From contig NZ_AUGL01000002.1 in NCBI RefSeq assembly GCF_000422645.1, forward strand, positions 124,001 through 188,000: a stretch of 64,000 bases of DNA, read 5' to 3'. Below the pieces are notes generated by a model. That model saw only the letters and a list, made by a program, of their open reading frames with translations. It was not told where the DNA came from and did not search any database. Numbering within the stretch: the stretch's first letter is position 1; each line of letters opens with the position of its first letter. The position numbers were made by a program, and so were the translations under genes. The DNA comes from Ferrimonas futtsuensis DSM 18154 (GTDB lineage Bacteria > Pseudomonadota > Gammaproteobacteria > Enterobacterales > Shewanellaceae). Shown here piece after piece: positions 52,536 to 61,547 of this stretch.

Positions 52536-53258
52536 TTAGGAGGCTTCACACATGCCGTCGGTGATGCAGCGAGGCCAGGGCAGGGCCACCTCCTCCAGAG
52601 TTGCCGGAGTGGGAAGCTTATCGAGAGGGATCCCCAGAGGGTTGGCCAGCAGGCGACAGGCGAGCATCCAGTGCTGAACCCGGGCATCGTTCAGATCGGT
52701 GTCATAGACGTCAACCAGCAGTGGTGCCAGAGTGGCGGGCGCGTCGCTGAACATGCAGATCAGCCACTTCATCTCTTTGACTTGCATTCCGGGCAGGTAG
52801 CCCTGAGCCTGGACGGCCCTGAGCTCCGAGTCCATCAGCTGCTCGATGTCGGCGGGGGCCTCCTGGAAGTAGTTAAACAGCATTTCGTTGTCCCGAACCG
52901 CGTCCACCATCAGTCGCATGGGGCGAGGGTCCTGGAGCTGAGTCGCCAGGAAACGGGAGATCAGATAAAAGTAGCGCTCGTTGGCGGGTACCTTTGGGTC
53001 CAGTTCCGCCAGAATCGTCTTGACCTGGAGTAGTACATCTTCCAGCACCAGATCGCAGATCTGCTCCCAGATCTGCTGTTTGCTGCCGAAATGATGGCGG
53101 ATCAGTCCGTGGGAAACGCCGGCCTTGTCGGCGAGCTCCCGGACGGAGACCCGATCAAACCCCTTTTCGACAAAAAGCTCGGCGGCCGCGCACAGTATCC
53201 CTTTTCGGGTCTGCTGAGCCGAGCTGGCGCTCTGTCTTCCGGATCGTTTTGCTGTCAT
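52536..53258 (-). CDS. TetR-family regulator of the RND pump
   Basis: 240 residues. Helix-turn-helix VRELADKAGVSHGLIRHHF (about 40-58), and an all-helical ligand domain. It is divergent from the RND operon with 154 bases between, and palindromes at 53323-53343 and 53362-53377 lie in that gap. Local repression of the pump is the likely role. GAGGA precedes the start. The ABC exporter genes end against it but are not divergent from it. Confidence 0.9.
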   Translation of the reverse strand: MTAKRSGRQSASSAQQTRKGILCAAAELFVEKGFDRVSVRELADKAGVSHGLIRHHFGSKQQIWEQICDLVLEDVLLQVKTILAELDPKVPANERYFYLISRFLATQLQDPRPMRLMVDAVRDNEMLFNYFQEAPADIEQLMDSELRAVQAQGYLPGMQVKEMKWLICMFSDAPATLAPLLVDVYDTDLNDARVQHWMLACRLLANPLGIPLDKLPTPATLEEVALPWPRCITDGMCEAS

Positions 53259-53322
53259 TGGTCCTCACTCATTAACCACGCCTAAGCGGGCGCATTAGCC
53301 GAACTTTATTTGCTACACATTT

Positions 53323-53343
53323 GGATAGTAACGCTTGCTATCC
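53323..53343. promoter_or_regulatory. Candidate TetR operator 1
   Basis: GGATAG (53323-53328) and CTATCC (53338-53343) with 9 bases between, in the divergent gap. Shares the TATAG-type half-site style of operator 2. Confidence 0.45.
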
Positions 53344-53361
53344 GCCTGTGCAGTATATAGG

Positions 53362-53377
53362 CTATACGCTCGTATAG
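53362..53377. promoter_or_regulatory. Candidate TetR operator 2
   Basis: CTATACGCTCGTATAG, a 16-base palindrome with two central mismatches, about 36 bases before the first adaptor start. Well placed to block the pump promoter. Confidence 0.55.
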
Positions 53378-53412
53378 TAAATCCACTTTTAACAGCGTAT
53401 GCGTGGCTCACC

Positions 53413-54489
53413 ATGTTAAATACTGCAGTTACTTCGAAAATCACGTCCCATTCGAAGCGAATCTTATTGATGACCATTGTAATGGCATGGAGCGCCGTTG
53501 CCCAACCCCAGAGGGAGTCCGAGCCGGCCCAATCTATCCAGCCGGTCAAGGCGATGGTGGTCGGTAATCAGCAACAGGTCACTCCTTTTGCGGCGGAGGT
53601 GTCCGCCACCCTGCATGCCGCCATGGCATTTCGCATCTCAGGCGAATTGCGGGGCCTCTATGTGCGCATGGGCCAGTTTGTTCGTCAGGGCCAACTGCTG
53701 GCGGAGCTGGATCCCACCGACTATGAACTGGCCGTACAGGCCAGACAGGCGGAACTGGATCTGGCGGCTATCCGCTCAGAACGTGATGCCAAGCTGTTTG
53801 AGCGCAAGCTGATCAGTGAAGACCAGTATGATCGCTCCAGGACCGACCTTCAGGTCGCCAGGGCTCGTCTTGCCCAGGCGCAGACCGACCTTAACGACAC
53901 CAGGCTGCGGGCGCCCTTCGATGGCTACGTCGCCCTGACCCATGCCCGCGCCGGAGAGGTGATGGCCGCCAACCAGATGATGATGCAGCTGGAGAACAAT
54001 GATCAGGTGGACATCAGCTTTAACCTGCCGGTGCAGTACGGTGCCGAGATGCTGGAGGCGGACACCCTGGCTGCCACCGTCAGCTTCACCGGTCGTCCCG
54101 GTCGTTATCTGGGGGCCAGGGTCAAGGAGTTTGCCTCTCAGCCCGACCCAGACACCAACAGCTACCGGGTAACTCTCTCTCTTCCAAGGCCTCACAAGGT
54201 TAATGCCCTGACCGGCATGAATGCCTGGGTCGAGCTGAGCACTCTCAATGAGGAGATGCAGCCTGTTCCCCTGCCCAAGGGGGCGGTGGTGAAGTACAAG
54301 GGGGACAACCCCGTGGTGTGGCGCATCGATCCTGCCACCGACACCCTCAGCGAAGTCGAGGTGACGGTGGATGAGCAGGGTCTGGTGGTTTCTGGCCTCA
54401 GCCGTGGCGATCGCATAGTGGCCGCCGGTGCCAGTCGACTGATGAAGGGGCAGAAGGTTCGCGTATGGGAGCGGGAGCGAGGAATTTAA
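53413..54489 (+). CDS. RND efflux adaptor, first copy
   Basis: 358 residues. Hydrophobic N-terminus ending near AVAQP. Order of parts: lipoyl half (GLYVRMGQFVRQGQLLAELDPTDY), coiled coil (about 105-165), lipoyl half (LRAPFDGYVALTHARAGEVM), beta barrel and membrane-proximal domain. ATG 53413 is used; the frame opens at 53335 inside the operator zone. Its stop is one base before the second adaptor start. Confidence 0.9.
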   Translation: MLNTAVTSKITSHSKRILLMTIVMAWSAVAQPQRESEPAQSIQPVKAMVVGNQQQVTPFAAEVSATLHAAMAFRISGELRGLYVRMGQFVRQGQLLAELDPTDYELAVQARQAELDLAAIRSERDAKLFERKLISEDQYDRSRTDLQVARARLAQAQTDLNDTRLRAPFDGYVALTHARAGEVMAANQMMMQLENNDQVDISFNLPVQYGAEMLEADTLAATVSFTGRPGRYLGARVKEFASQPDPDTNSYRVTLSLPRPHKVNALTGMNAWVELSTLNEEMQPVPLPKGAVVKYKGDNPVVWRIDPATDTLSEVEVTVDEQGLVVSGLSRGDRIVAAGASRLMKGQKVRVWERERGI

Positions 54490-54490
54490 G

Positions 54491-55552
54491 ATGAAAACGT
54501 TGAAGAGATTGGCGCTGACTTCCGTGCTGCTGGCCCTGATGTCCGGTTGTTCCCAAGACACCACAATTGAACCAGCGGCGGCTCAGAGGGTGGAAGCCCA
54601 ACTACTGACTGCCCCCGAGCAGGTGTCAGAGCGCCTGTTCAACGGCCAGGTGTCCGTGGCCGAGATGACCCGCATGGCGTTTCGTATCGAGGGCAAGCTG
54701 GAGAGCCTCAACGTCCTGCCCGGCCAACAGGTGAAAAAGGGCCAGATATTGGCCCGGCTGGACGACGACATCCCCCAACAGCAGTGGCAGGACGCCAAGG
54801 CACAGAAGGAGTTGTTGCAACGACAGTGGCAACGTTCCTCAGTACTGCTGGATAAGGGGCTGGTGGCCCAAGCGGAGTTTGATGAACTGACCGCTCAGCT
54901 GAGGCTGGCCAGGGTCAACCTCAAGTCTGCCGAAGCGAGGCTCACCTACACCGAGTTGCGCGCTCCCTTCGACGGGGTGGTGGATGCCCTGGATAAGCAG
55001 GCCTATGAGACCGCCTCTCCCGGTGAAACCGTCATGACCCTGTATCGCAGCGACCGCACCGACGTGGAGATGGACATTCCAGATACTTTGCTCAGTCATG
55101 CGGTTAACTTCATTCCCAACGCCAATTACCGGCCTAGAGTGACCGTTCTTGGTAAAGAGGGGGCGCTGGAGATGACCTATCTGGAGCACTCCCTGAAGCT
55201 GGATGAGCAGCGAGGCAGCTACATCGCCCGCTTGGCGGCGTTTGGCACGGATCTGGGCCTGTTGCCCGGTCAGGCGGTGGAGGTGCATCTGGACCTGCGT
55301 CAGGCCGGATTGCCTTCCACCAGTGGCTATCGGCTGCCGATCACCGCCCTGCAGTCCAGGGGGGATCAGCCCGGCTTCCAGGTGTGGATTCTCCAAGGGG
55401 AGACTGTGCAGCCAGTGCCGGTGGAGGTGGTGCAGATGGGGCAGGAGGGTGCCCTGGTGGTGGGCCGCATCTCCAGCGGTGATCGGGTGATCACCACAGG
55501 ATTGTCTCGACTGAGACCCAATAAGCGCGTGGTAGTGGTCGAGAAGGACTGA
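54491..55552 (+). CDS. RND efflux adaptor, second copy (lipoprotein)
   Basis: 353 residues with a lipobox (LMSGC). The adaptor layout is repeated: lipoyl (LNVLPGQQVKKGQILARLDD), coiled coil, LRAPFDGVVDALDKQAYE, then beta barrel. The sequence differs clearly from the first copy, so the pump probably uses a mixed adaptor ring. GAGCGAGGA precedes the start. Known two-adaptor RND operons occur in Vibrio and Shewanella relatives. Confidence 0.9.
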   Translation: MKTLKRLALTSVLLALMSGCSQDTTIEPAAAQRVEAQLLTAPEQVSERLFNGQVSVAEMTRMAFRIEGKLESLNVLPGQQVKKGQILARLDDDIPQQQWQDAKAQKELLQRQWQRSSVLLDKGLVAQAEFDELTAQLRLARVNLKSAEARLTYTELRAPFDGVVDALDKQAYETASPGETVMTLYRSDRTDVEMDIPDTLLSHAVNFIPNANYRPRVTVLGKEGALEMTYLEHSLKLDEQRGSYIARLAAFGTDLGLLPGQAVEVHLDLRQAGLPSTSGYRLPITALQSRGDQPGFQVWILQGETVQPVPVEVVQMGQEGALVVGRISSGDRVITTGLSRLRPNKRVVVVEKD

Positions 55553-55560
55553 AACAGATA

Positions 55561-58500
55561 ATGAATATTGCACAGTACACAATCAAACATCGCGTCATCA
55601 GCTGGATGTTCCTGATCTTGCTAGCGCTGGGGGGCAGCTCCTCCTTTATGAATCTGGGACGCCTGGAGGACCCCGCCTTCACCATTAAAAAGGCGATGGT
55701 GATCTCCATGTATCCCGGGGCCACCGCCGAGGAGGTGGAGGAGGAGCTGACCTATCCCATTGAGAAGGCGATCCGACTGCTGCCCTACGTCAAGAAGATC
55801 ACCTCCACCTCAGCCCCTGGGCTGTCTCAGATCACCGTGGAGATGGACTCCATTTATGGCGCCGAGGAGTTGCCTCAGATCTGGGATGAGCTGCGTCGTA
55901 AGGTCAACGATCTGGGGTCTCAACTGCCCTCCGGTGCCTACCCTCCCCAGGTGGTGGATGACTTTGGCGATGTGTTTGGTGTGCTCTATCTGGTGACTGG
56001 CAACAGCTTCCAGTATGACGACCTGAAGCAGTATGTGGATATGCTGCGCCGTGAGCTGGAACTGATCGATGGCGTGGGCAAGGTCGACATCTCCGGCGAG
56101 CAGCAGGAGCAGGCATTTATCGAGCTTTCGTTGACCCGCCTGGCGGCGCTGAATCTGGATATGGCTCAGGTAATCAACCTGCTGACTCAGCAGAATGCGG
56201 TGCTGGACGCCGGCAAGATGACCATCAATGGGGAATCTCTCTATCTGCGCCCCACCGCTCAGGGTTCCAGCATGGATCCCATCATCCATGGCCGGGACAC
56301 TGGCCAGCTGGTGCGTCTGAGTGATGTGGCCACTCTGCACCGGGGATTTCAGGAGGTCCCAACCCATCTGCTGCGCTTCAATGGCCAGCAGGCGCTGAGC
56401 CTGGGCATCGCCTTCTCCGATGGCGTCAACGTGGTGGAGGTGGGACGTGCCATCGATCAGCGCATGGCGGAACTGATGCAGGACAGGCCTGTGGGCATCG
56501 AGTTGCATCCCCTGTATCACCAGCCTCAGGAGGTGGAGAGTTCGGTCAATGGCTTCCTGATCAGCCTGGCGGAAGCGGTGGCCATTGTCATCGTCATCCT
56601 GCTGTTCACCATGGGGCTGCGCAGTGGCCTGATCATCGGCATCGTGCTGCTGCTGACCATGCTGGGCACCTTCATCATGATGGAGTACGACGGCATTGAG
56701 CTGCAGCGCATCTCCCTGGGGGCACTGATCATCGCCCTGGGGATGCTGGTGGACAACGCCATCGTGGTGGTCGAGGGGATCCTGGTGGGGATGCAGCGTG
56801 GCCGCAGCAAACTGGACGCCTGTAAGGATATCGTCAAGCAGTCCCAGTGGCCTCTGCTTGGTGCCACGGTGATCGCCATCGTGGCCTTCGCCCCCATCGG
56901 CCTGTCCGCCGATGCCACCGGCGAGTTTATGAACTCTCTGTTTTATGTCCTGCTGTTCTCGCTTTTCCTGAGCTGGGTAACCGCCTTGACTTTGACACCT
57001 TTCCTGGCGGACCTGATGTTACCAACGCCCCAGGGTGAGCAGAGCAGTGAGGACCCCTATCAAGGCGGCATCTTCAAGGTGTTTGGTGCCTTGTTGAACT
57101 GGTGCCTCAACTACCGCAAGACCACTGTGGTGGCCATGGTGCTGATGTTGGCGGGGGCCATTGTGGGTTTCGGTAACGTCAAACAGGCGTTCTTCCCACC
57201 CTCCAACACTCCGATGTTCTATCTGGACCTGTGGCTGCCCGAGGGCACCGATATCCGCCGCACAGAGCAGGTGGTCAAAGAGATCGAGGCCTATGTACTG
57301 GAGCAGAGGGAGACCGAGTTTGTCGCCGCCACCGTGGGCCAGGGGATGCCCCGATTTACCCTGACCTACGCACCGGAGAACAGTTACGCCTCTTACGCCC
57401 AACTGGCCATTCGCAGCCCGGATCAGGAGAAGATGTTTGAGCTGGCCAATCGTCTGGACGAAGCGATGCCCGAACGCTTCCCTCAGGCTCAGTTCCAGTT
57501 GAAGTTGATGGAGATTGGTCCATCACCCAAGTCCAAGATTGAGGCGCGCATCTCCGGTGCCGATCCTCGTGTGCTGCGTCAGCTGGCTGCCGAGGTGGAG
57601 AACATCCTGGCTCAGGATCCCGGCACACGGGGCATTCGCCACGATTGGCGTGAGCAGACCAAGGAGCTGGTGCCGGTAATGGATGAGTCCCAGGCTCGCC
57701 GGCTCGGCATCGGCACCGATGCGGTGGCCCAGACCCTGAAGATGGCCTTTGGCGGCACCGAAGTGGGGATGTACCGGGACGGTACCCGGATGCTGCCCAT
57801 CGTCACCCGGCTGGAGCAGCAGTACCGGGATGACTACGCCACCCTGGACAACCTCAAGCTGTGGAGCCCCACACTGCAGAACTATGTGCCCATCCAGCAG
57901 GTGGTGCGCGACACCGAGCTGGTGTGGACCGAGTCGCTGATTCAGCGTAAGAACCGCAAGCGCACTATTACTGTGCTGGCGGATCACAACGTGCTGGGCG
58001 AGGAGACCGCCGACGCCCTGTTCCGTCGCATCCGCCCTCAGGTGGAAGCCCTGCCGCTGCCACCCGGATACAGCCTGGAGTGGGGCGGGGAGTATGAATC
58101 CGCCGGCGACGCCCAGTCGATGTTGTTCGGCTCTCTGCCCATGGGCTACCTGTTCATGTTCATCATCACCGTATTCCTGTTTGACTCCTTCAGGAAACCG
58201 GCGGTGATCTGGTTGACCGTGCCTCTGTCGTTGATTGGGGTGACCGTGGGGCTGCTGGTGACCAATCAGCCCTTTACCTTCACCGCCCTGTTGGGGCTGC
58301 TTAGCCTCAGCGGCATGGTATTGAAGAACGGCATCGTGTTGATGGACCAGATCAACCTGGAGATGGCCAGCGGCAAAGCGCCCTATCAGGCCATTGTCGA
58401 CAGCGCCATCAGCCGGGTGCGGCCGGTGACCAATGCGGCCATGACCACCATCCTGGGGATGATCCCTCTGGTGTTTGATGTGTTCTTCGCGTCGCTGGCG

Positions 58501-58596
58501 GTGACCATCATGTTCGGCCTGGGTTTTGCGACCCTGTTGACCCTGGTGGTGGTACCGGTGCTCTACGCCATCTTCTATAAGGTGAAGGCCCCCTGA
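55561..58596 (+). CDS. RND-family efflux pump, inner-membrane transporter
   Basis: 1011 residues with the AcrB-like plan of 12 helices and two large periplasmic loops. LGMLVDNAIVVVEG (about residue 395) carries the Asp pair of helix 4. The N-terminal motif HRVISWMFLILLALGG and GGEYESAGDAQ are also family features. Proton-driven drug or metabolite export. Eight bases after the second adaptor. No outer-membrane channel gene is present, so a TolC-type protein elsewhere is needed. Confidence 0.94.
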   Translation: MNIAQYTIKHRVISWMFLILLALGGSSSFMNLGRLEDPAFTIKKAMVISMYPGATAEEVEEELTYPIEKAIRLLPYVKKITSTSAPGLSQITVEMDSIYGAEELPQIWDELRRKVNDLGSQLPSGAYPPQVVDDFGDVFGVLYLVTGNSFQYDDLKQYVDMLRRELELIDGVGKVDISGEQQEQAFIELSLTRLAALNLDMAQVINLLTQQNAVLDAGKMTINGESLYLRPTAQGSSMDPIIHGRDTGQLVRLSDVATLHRGFQEVPTHLLRFNGQQALSLGIAFSDGVNVVEVGRAIDQRMAELMQDRPVGIELHPLYHQPQEVESSVNGFLISLAEAVAIVIVILLFTMGLRSGLIIGIVLLLTMLGTFIMMEYDGIELQRISLGALIIALGMLVDNAIVVVEGILVGMQRGRSKLDACKDIVKQSQWPLLGATVIAIVAFAPIGLSADATGEFMNSLFYVLLFSLFLSWVTALTLTPFLADLMLPTPQGEQSSEDPYQGGIFKVFGALLNWCLNYRKTTVVAMVLMLAGAIVGFGNVKQAFFPPSNTPMFYLDLWLPEGTDIRRTEQVVKEIEAYVLEQRETEFVAATVGQGMPRFTLTYAPENSYASYAQLAIRSPDQEKMFELANRLDEAMPERFPQAQFQLKLMEIGPSPKSKIEARISGADPRVLRQLAAEVENILAQDPGTRGIRHDWREQTKELVPVMDESQARRLGIGTDAVAQTLKMAFGGTEVGMYRDGTRMLPIVTRLEQQYRDDYATLDNLKLWSPTLQNYVPIQQVVRDTELVWTESLIQRKNRKRTITVLADHNVLGEETADALFRRIRPQVEALPLPPGYSLEWGGEYESAGDAQSMLFGSLPMGYLFMFIITVFLFDSFRKPAVIWLTVPLSLIGVTVGLLVTNQPFTFTALLGLLSLSGMVLKNGIVLMDQINLEMASGKAPYQAIVDSAISRVRPVTNAAMTTILGMIPLVFDVFFASLAVTIMFGLGFATLLTLVVVPVLYAIFYKVKAP

Positions 58597-58597
58597 T

Positions 58598-59167
58598 TCA
58601 TCGACCCTTGGGAGACTCAGTTCCCTTGCCTTCCAAAGGCGCTTGGCCGGTCAGCTCCCTGACCGGCCTTTTTTTGTTTGTCTGCTGAAGTGCTCGGCCC
58701 CCTTCCAAAGCCTGCTCCACCAGGGTTCTGGCACGCCTCTTGCCAATCAGGTCACCGCGAATCACCACAGAGCGGGGCTGATGATTGGGCATCGTTTCCC
58801 TGCTGCTGTAGAGGCGGTATTCGCTGACAAAGTACTGGCGCCAGCCTGGCTGGGGGCAGCGGGTCAGATCCAGCTCACGGATCAAAAAGCGGTGTCTCGG
58901 TTTGTTGGCCGGGGTGGAGTCCCTATCGCCGCTGGGGCCCTCGATGGCGTCGGCGGTCAGGCTGACGGCGTAGTGATGGGGATGACGAGTGAGTTTGATG
59001 GTCCAGACAGCTGCAGATACGAGAGGCGTCACAATAAACAGCACCACCAGCTCGGGTGCACCGAACAGTCAGAGAACAAGCAGGGGAATGGGAAGCTCAT
59101 AGGCCTGCCGCCTCAATGTCTCCCTGAGGTGGCTTGCCGGGGTTGGGGTGATCAGTTGTTGGTTCAT
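58598..59167 (-). pseudogene. Membrane protein gene interrupted by an in-frame TGA
   Basis: Reading from ATG 59167 (AAGGATG context, ATGA overlap with the frame upstream) gives 32 codons (MNQQLITPTPASH...LPIPLLVL), then TGA at 59069-59071. The same frame then stays open for 156 more codons (LFGAPELVVLFIVTPLVSAA...) to 58598. Bridged, this is a 190-codon protein with a helix pair across the stop and a soluble domain after it (HHYAVSLTADAIEG). A Trp codon changed to TGA would fit the hydrophobic context. No family recognised. The 3' end runs through the RND terminator. Confidence 0.6.
58645..58675 (+). terminator. Terminator of the RND operon
   Basis: GGCCGGTCAG / CTGACCGGCC stem with loop CTCC and seven T. 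It lies inside the 3' part of the convergent interrupted gene. Confidence 0.92.
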
Positions 59168-59352
59168 CCTTGTTGCTCCCGGATTCTCAATGCTCTCTGA
59201 TAGTCGGCGATCCTGTGGCGATCCCAGTTAGGGAACATCAAGGCGAACGGGCCTGCACCCATACCGGCGTTCCAGGCGGGGCGCCGGTAACTTGTGGCGG
59301 TTCCAGTCAAGAAAACTCCATGTAAAAAACTGAAATAAAACAGTAACTTCAT
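59164..59352 (-). CDS. Short frame ending in an ATGA overlap with the interrupted gene
   Basis: 62 codons from ATG 59352, or 32 from ATG 59262. The stop overlaps the start of the next gene in ATGA, which suggests that at least the 3' part (FPNWDRHRIADYQRALRIREQQG and the residues before it) is or was coding. A neighbouring frame shows a similar FLDWNRHKL, perhaps an old local duplication. Not recognised; may be the remaining end of a decayed gene. Confidence 0.3.
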   Translation of the reverse strand: MKLLFYFSFLHGVFLTGTATSYRRPAWNAGMGAGPFALMFPNWDRHRIADYQRALRIREQQG

Positions 59353-59422
59353 TTACATGCGCCAGGGAGTCTAGTGCTTTTCGGAAATATGTGCGCCAAA
59401 CAAGACAGCGCCACCCAGTGGT

Positions 59423-59540
59423 GGCGTAGCGGGCCGCCTGATTGAGGTCGTGGAGGACGGCGACGCCCCCCCACGCCCTGTTCGTGGGCCAGGGCCCGGG
59501 CCGAGGTGGGCTTGTTGACGCCAAAGAATCCATCTGCCAC
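59423..59540 (-). pseudogene. Remnant of a haem/iron-type ABC transporter ATPase
   Basis: One frame reads KPTSARALAHEQG and the next frame, one base over, reads GVAVLHDLNQAARYA. Together they match the Walker-B-to-switch region of FecE/HmuV-type ATPases (DEPTS...ALA-x-E-x-G, then VLHDLN-x-AARYA). The shift falls at a run of seven C (59466-59472, plus strand). The upstream Walker A part and the C-terminus are missing, so this is a fragment, not a single error. Confidence 0.6.
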
Positions 59541-59683
59541 AGGGGCAGATCCCGCAGGGCGATCTCATGGGCGATGAAGGTCAGAAAACCCCTGATTTAT
59601 TGAGATCCCCTTTCGGGACCGTTTTTGTTTATGATGGGTGACACTCTCTGTGCCACCCGATTTTTTTGGAGACTCATCCGTCG

Positions 59684-61432
59684 ATGAAGCGCGCCCCCCT
59701 TACCTCTGTCGTACCCTGGATCCTGTCACTGCTCAAACCCTACCGGGGGCGGGTGATTGCCGCCTGTGTGGCGCTGGCGGTGGGTTCCCTCAGTTGGCTG
59801 GCTCTGGGCCAGGGGGGCAAGATGCTGGTGGATGAGGGGTTTTTGTCGGACAACAGCCAACGCCTAAATCAGATCATGTTGCTGGTGTTGGGGATCAATC
59901 TGCTGGGGGCGCTGGCGGCCTTTTGCCGTTTCTACCTGATGTCCTGGCTGGGGGAGCGGGTCAGTGCCGATATCCGCCGAACCGTCTACAACCACCTGTT
60001 GACCCTTTCCCCCGGATTTTACGAGACCACCCGTACCGGTGAGGTGATCTCCCGTTTTACCAGTGATACCACGGTGATCCAGACCGTGGTGGGAATGAGC
60101 CTCTCCATGGCGCTGCGTTCCAGTGTCACCCTGGTGGGGGGGCTGTTGATGATGCTGGTGACCAGCCCGATGATGACTCTGTATACCGCAGTCGCAGTGC
60201 CCCTGGTGCTGGTGCCCATTCGTGTGCTGGGCGCCAAGGTGAGACTTTACGCCAAGGCCAGCCAGGACAGGGTGGCGGACATCGGTGCCTATGTGGATGA
60301 AACCCTTCATGAGATCCACACGGTGCAATCCTACACCCATGAAACGGTGGACAGGGGCAACTTCAATGATCGGGTGGAAGCGGTGATCGAGGCCGCCGCC
60401 AATAGGATTCGTCATCGGGGCCTGCTGATCGCCCTGGTGATGGGGCTCAGCGTTGGCGCCATCACCCTGGTGGCCTGGTTGGGGGCTCTGGAAGTGCTGA
60501 GTGGTGGCATGAGTGCTGGTGAATTGACCGCGTTTCTCTTCTATGCGGTGATGGTCGCCGGTGCAGTGGCCACCGTCTCCGAGGTCATCGGTGAGGTGCA
60601 GCGGGCCGCCGGGGCCACCGAACGCCTGTTGGAACTGCTCAGTACCCAGCCGGAGATTCGGGCCCCGGAGTCGCCCCTGGCTTTGCCTGAGCCTGTGTGC
60701 GGCGAGCTGACTCTGGATAACCTCTCTTTTGCCTACCCCAGTGCCCCGGATAAGGCGGTGCTCGAACAGCTGAATCTGACCCTCAAACCCGGTGAGCGGG
60801 TAGCACTGGTGGGACCCAGTGGTGCCGGCAAATCCACCCTGTTTCAGCTGCTGCAACAGTTCTACCTGCCCAATCAGGGCAGGGTGCTGCTTGATGGCGT
60901 AGACCTGACCTCACTGGATCCTCAGGATATTCGCCGTCAGTTTGCCCTGGTGCCCCAGGAGTCGGTGATCTTTGCCAGCAGCGCCTTGGAGAATGTGCGT
61001 TATGGCCGGCCTGACGCCACTCTGGAGGAGGTCAAGGGCGCCTGTCGCGCTGCCCGGGCCCATGAATTCATTGAAGCCCTGCCTCAGGGGTATGACACCA
61101 ACCTGGGAGAGCGCGGCGTGCGCCTCTCCGGCGGTCAGAAACAGCGGATCGCCATCGCCCGGGCATTGCTGGCCGACAGGCCGGTATTGCTGCTGGATGA
61201 GGCCACCAGTGCCCTGGATGCCGCCAGTGAACAACTGGTGAAGCTGGCCCTGGACGAGCTGATGCGGGGCAAGACTACGGTGATCATCGCCCATCGCCTG
61301 GCCACCGTGGTCAATGCGGACCGTATCGTGGTGATGGAGCAGGGACGAATCATCGCCGTGGGTACCCATAGCGAACTGGTGGCCAGAAACGCCCTCTATA
61401 AGGAGCTGGCGGATCTGCAACTGGTGAGTTAA
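59684..61432 (+). CDS. MsbA-type ABC exporter (fused membrane and ATPase domains)
   Basis: 582 residues. Six-helix ABC membrane domain (about 15-310, with the coupling stretch FYETTRTGEVISRFTSDT), then the ATPase with Walker A GPSGAGKST, signature LSGGQKQRIAIARAL, Walker B LLLDEATSALD and HRLATV. It belongs to the multidrug/lipid half-transporters that work as homodimers. ATG 59684 is chosen; TTG 59666 opens the frame. GGAG lies 12 bases before the ATG. No lpxK follows, so it is not the housekeeping msbA locus. Confidence 0.92.
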   Translation: MKRAPLTSVVPWILSLLKPYRGRVIAACVALAVGSLSWLALGQGGKMLVDEGFLSDNSQRLNQIMLLVLGINLLGALAAFCRFYLMSWLGERVSADIRRTVYNHLLTLSPGFYETTRTGEVISRFTSDTTVIQTVVGMSLSMALRSSVTLVGGLLMMLVTSPMMTLYTAVAVPLVLVPIRVLGAKVRLYAKASQDRVADIGAYVDETLHEIHTVQSYTHETVDRGNFNDRVEAVIEAAANRIRHRGLLIALVMGLSVGAITLVAWLGALEVLSGGMSAGELTAFLFYAVMVAGAVATVSEVIGEVQRAAGATERLLELLSTQPEIRAPESPLALPEPVCGELTLDNLSFAYPSAPDKAVLEQLNLTLKPGERVALVGPSGAGKSTLFQLLQQFYLPNQGRVLLDGVDLTSLDPQDIRRQFALVPQESVIFASSALENVRYGRPDATLEEVKGACRAARAHEFIEALPQGYDTNLGERGVRLSGGQKQRIAIARALLADRPVLLLDEATSALDAASEQLVKLALDELMRGKTTVIIAHRLATVVNADRIVVMEQGRIIAVGTHSELVARNALYKELADLQLVS

Positions 61433-61547
61433 GTCGTACAATGCAGGCCATTGCCTGCGAATTTTGCCGGCAGCTTGATCCACCGCACCGTCAGCCACCG
61501 TCCCGGCGCGGCATAATGGCTCCCTTTGATTGCTACTGAGAGCCACC

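Noticed and set aside
59069-59071. TGA read as selenocysteine
   Set aside because: Hydrophobic membrane context, no redox motif, and no evident downstream SECIS hairpin; a nonsense change is simpler.
59608-59632. TCCC/GGGA hairpin with T-rich tail before the ABC exporter
   Set aside because: Stem of only 4 to 5 pairs; not enough to call a terminator.
59684-61432. Housekeeping msbA assignment
   Set aside because: Domain layout fits, but lpxK and kdsB are not adjacent; left as MsbA-type exporter without a symbol.
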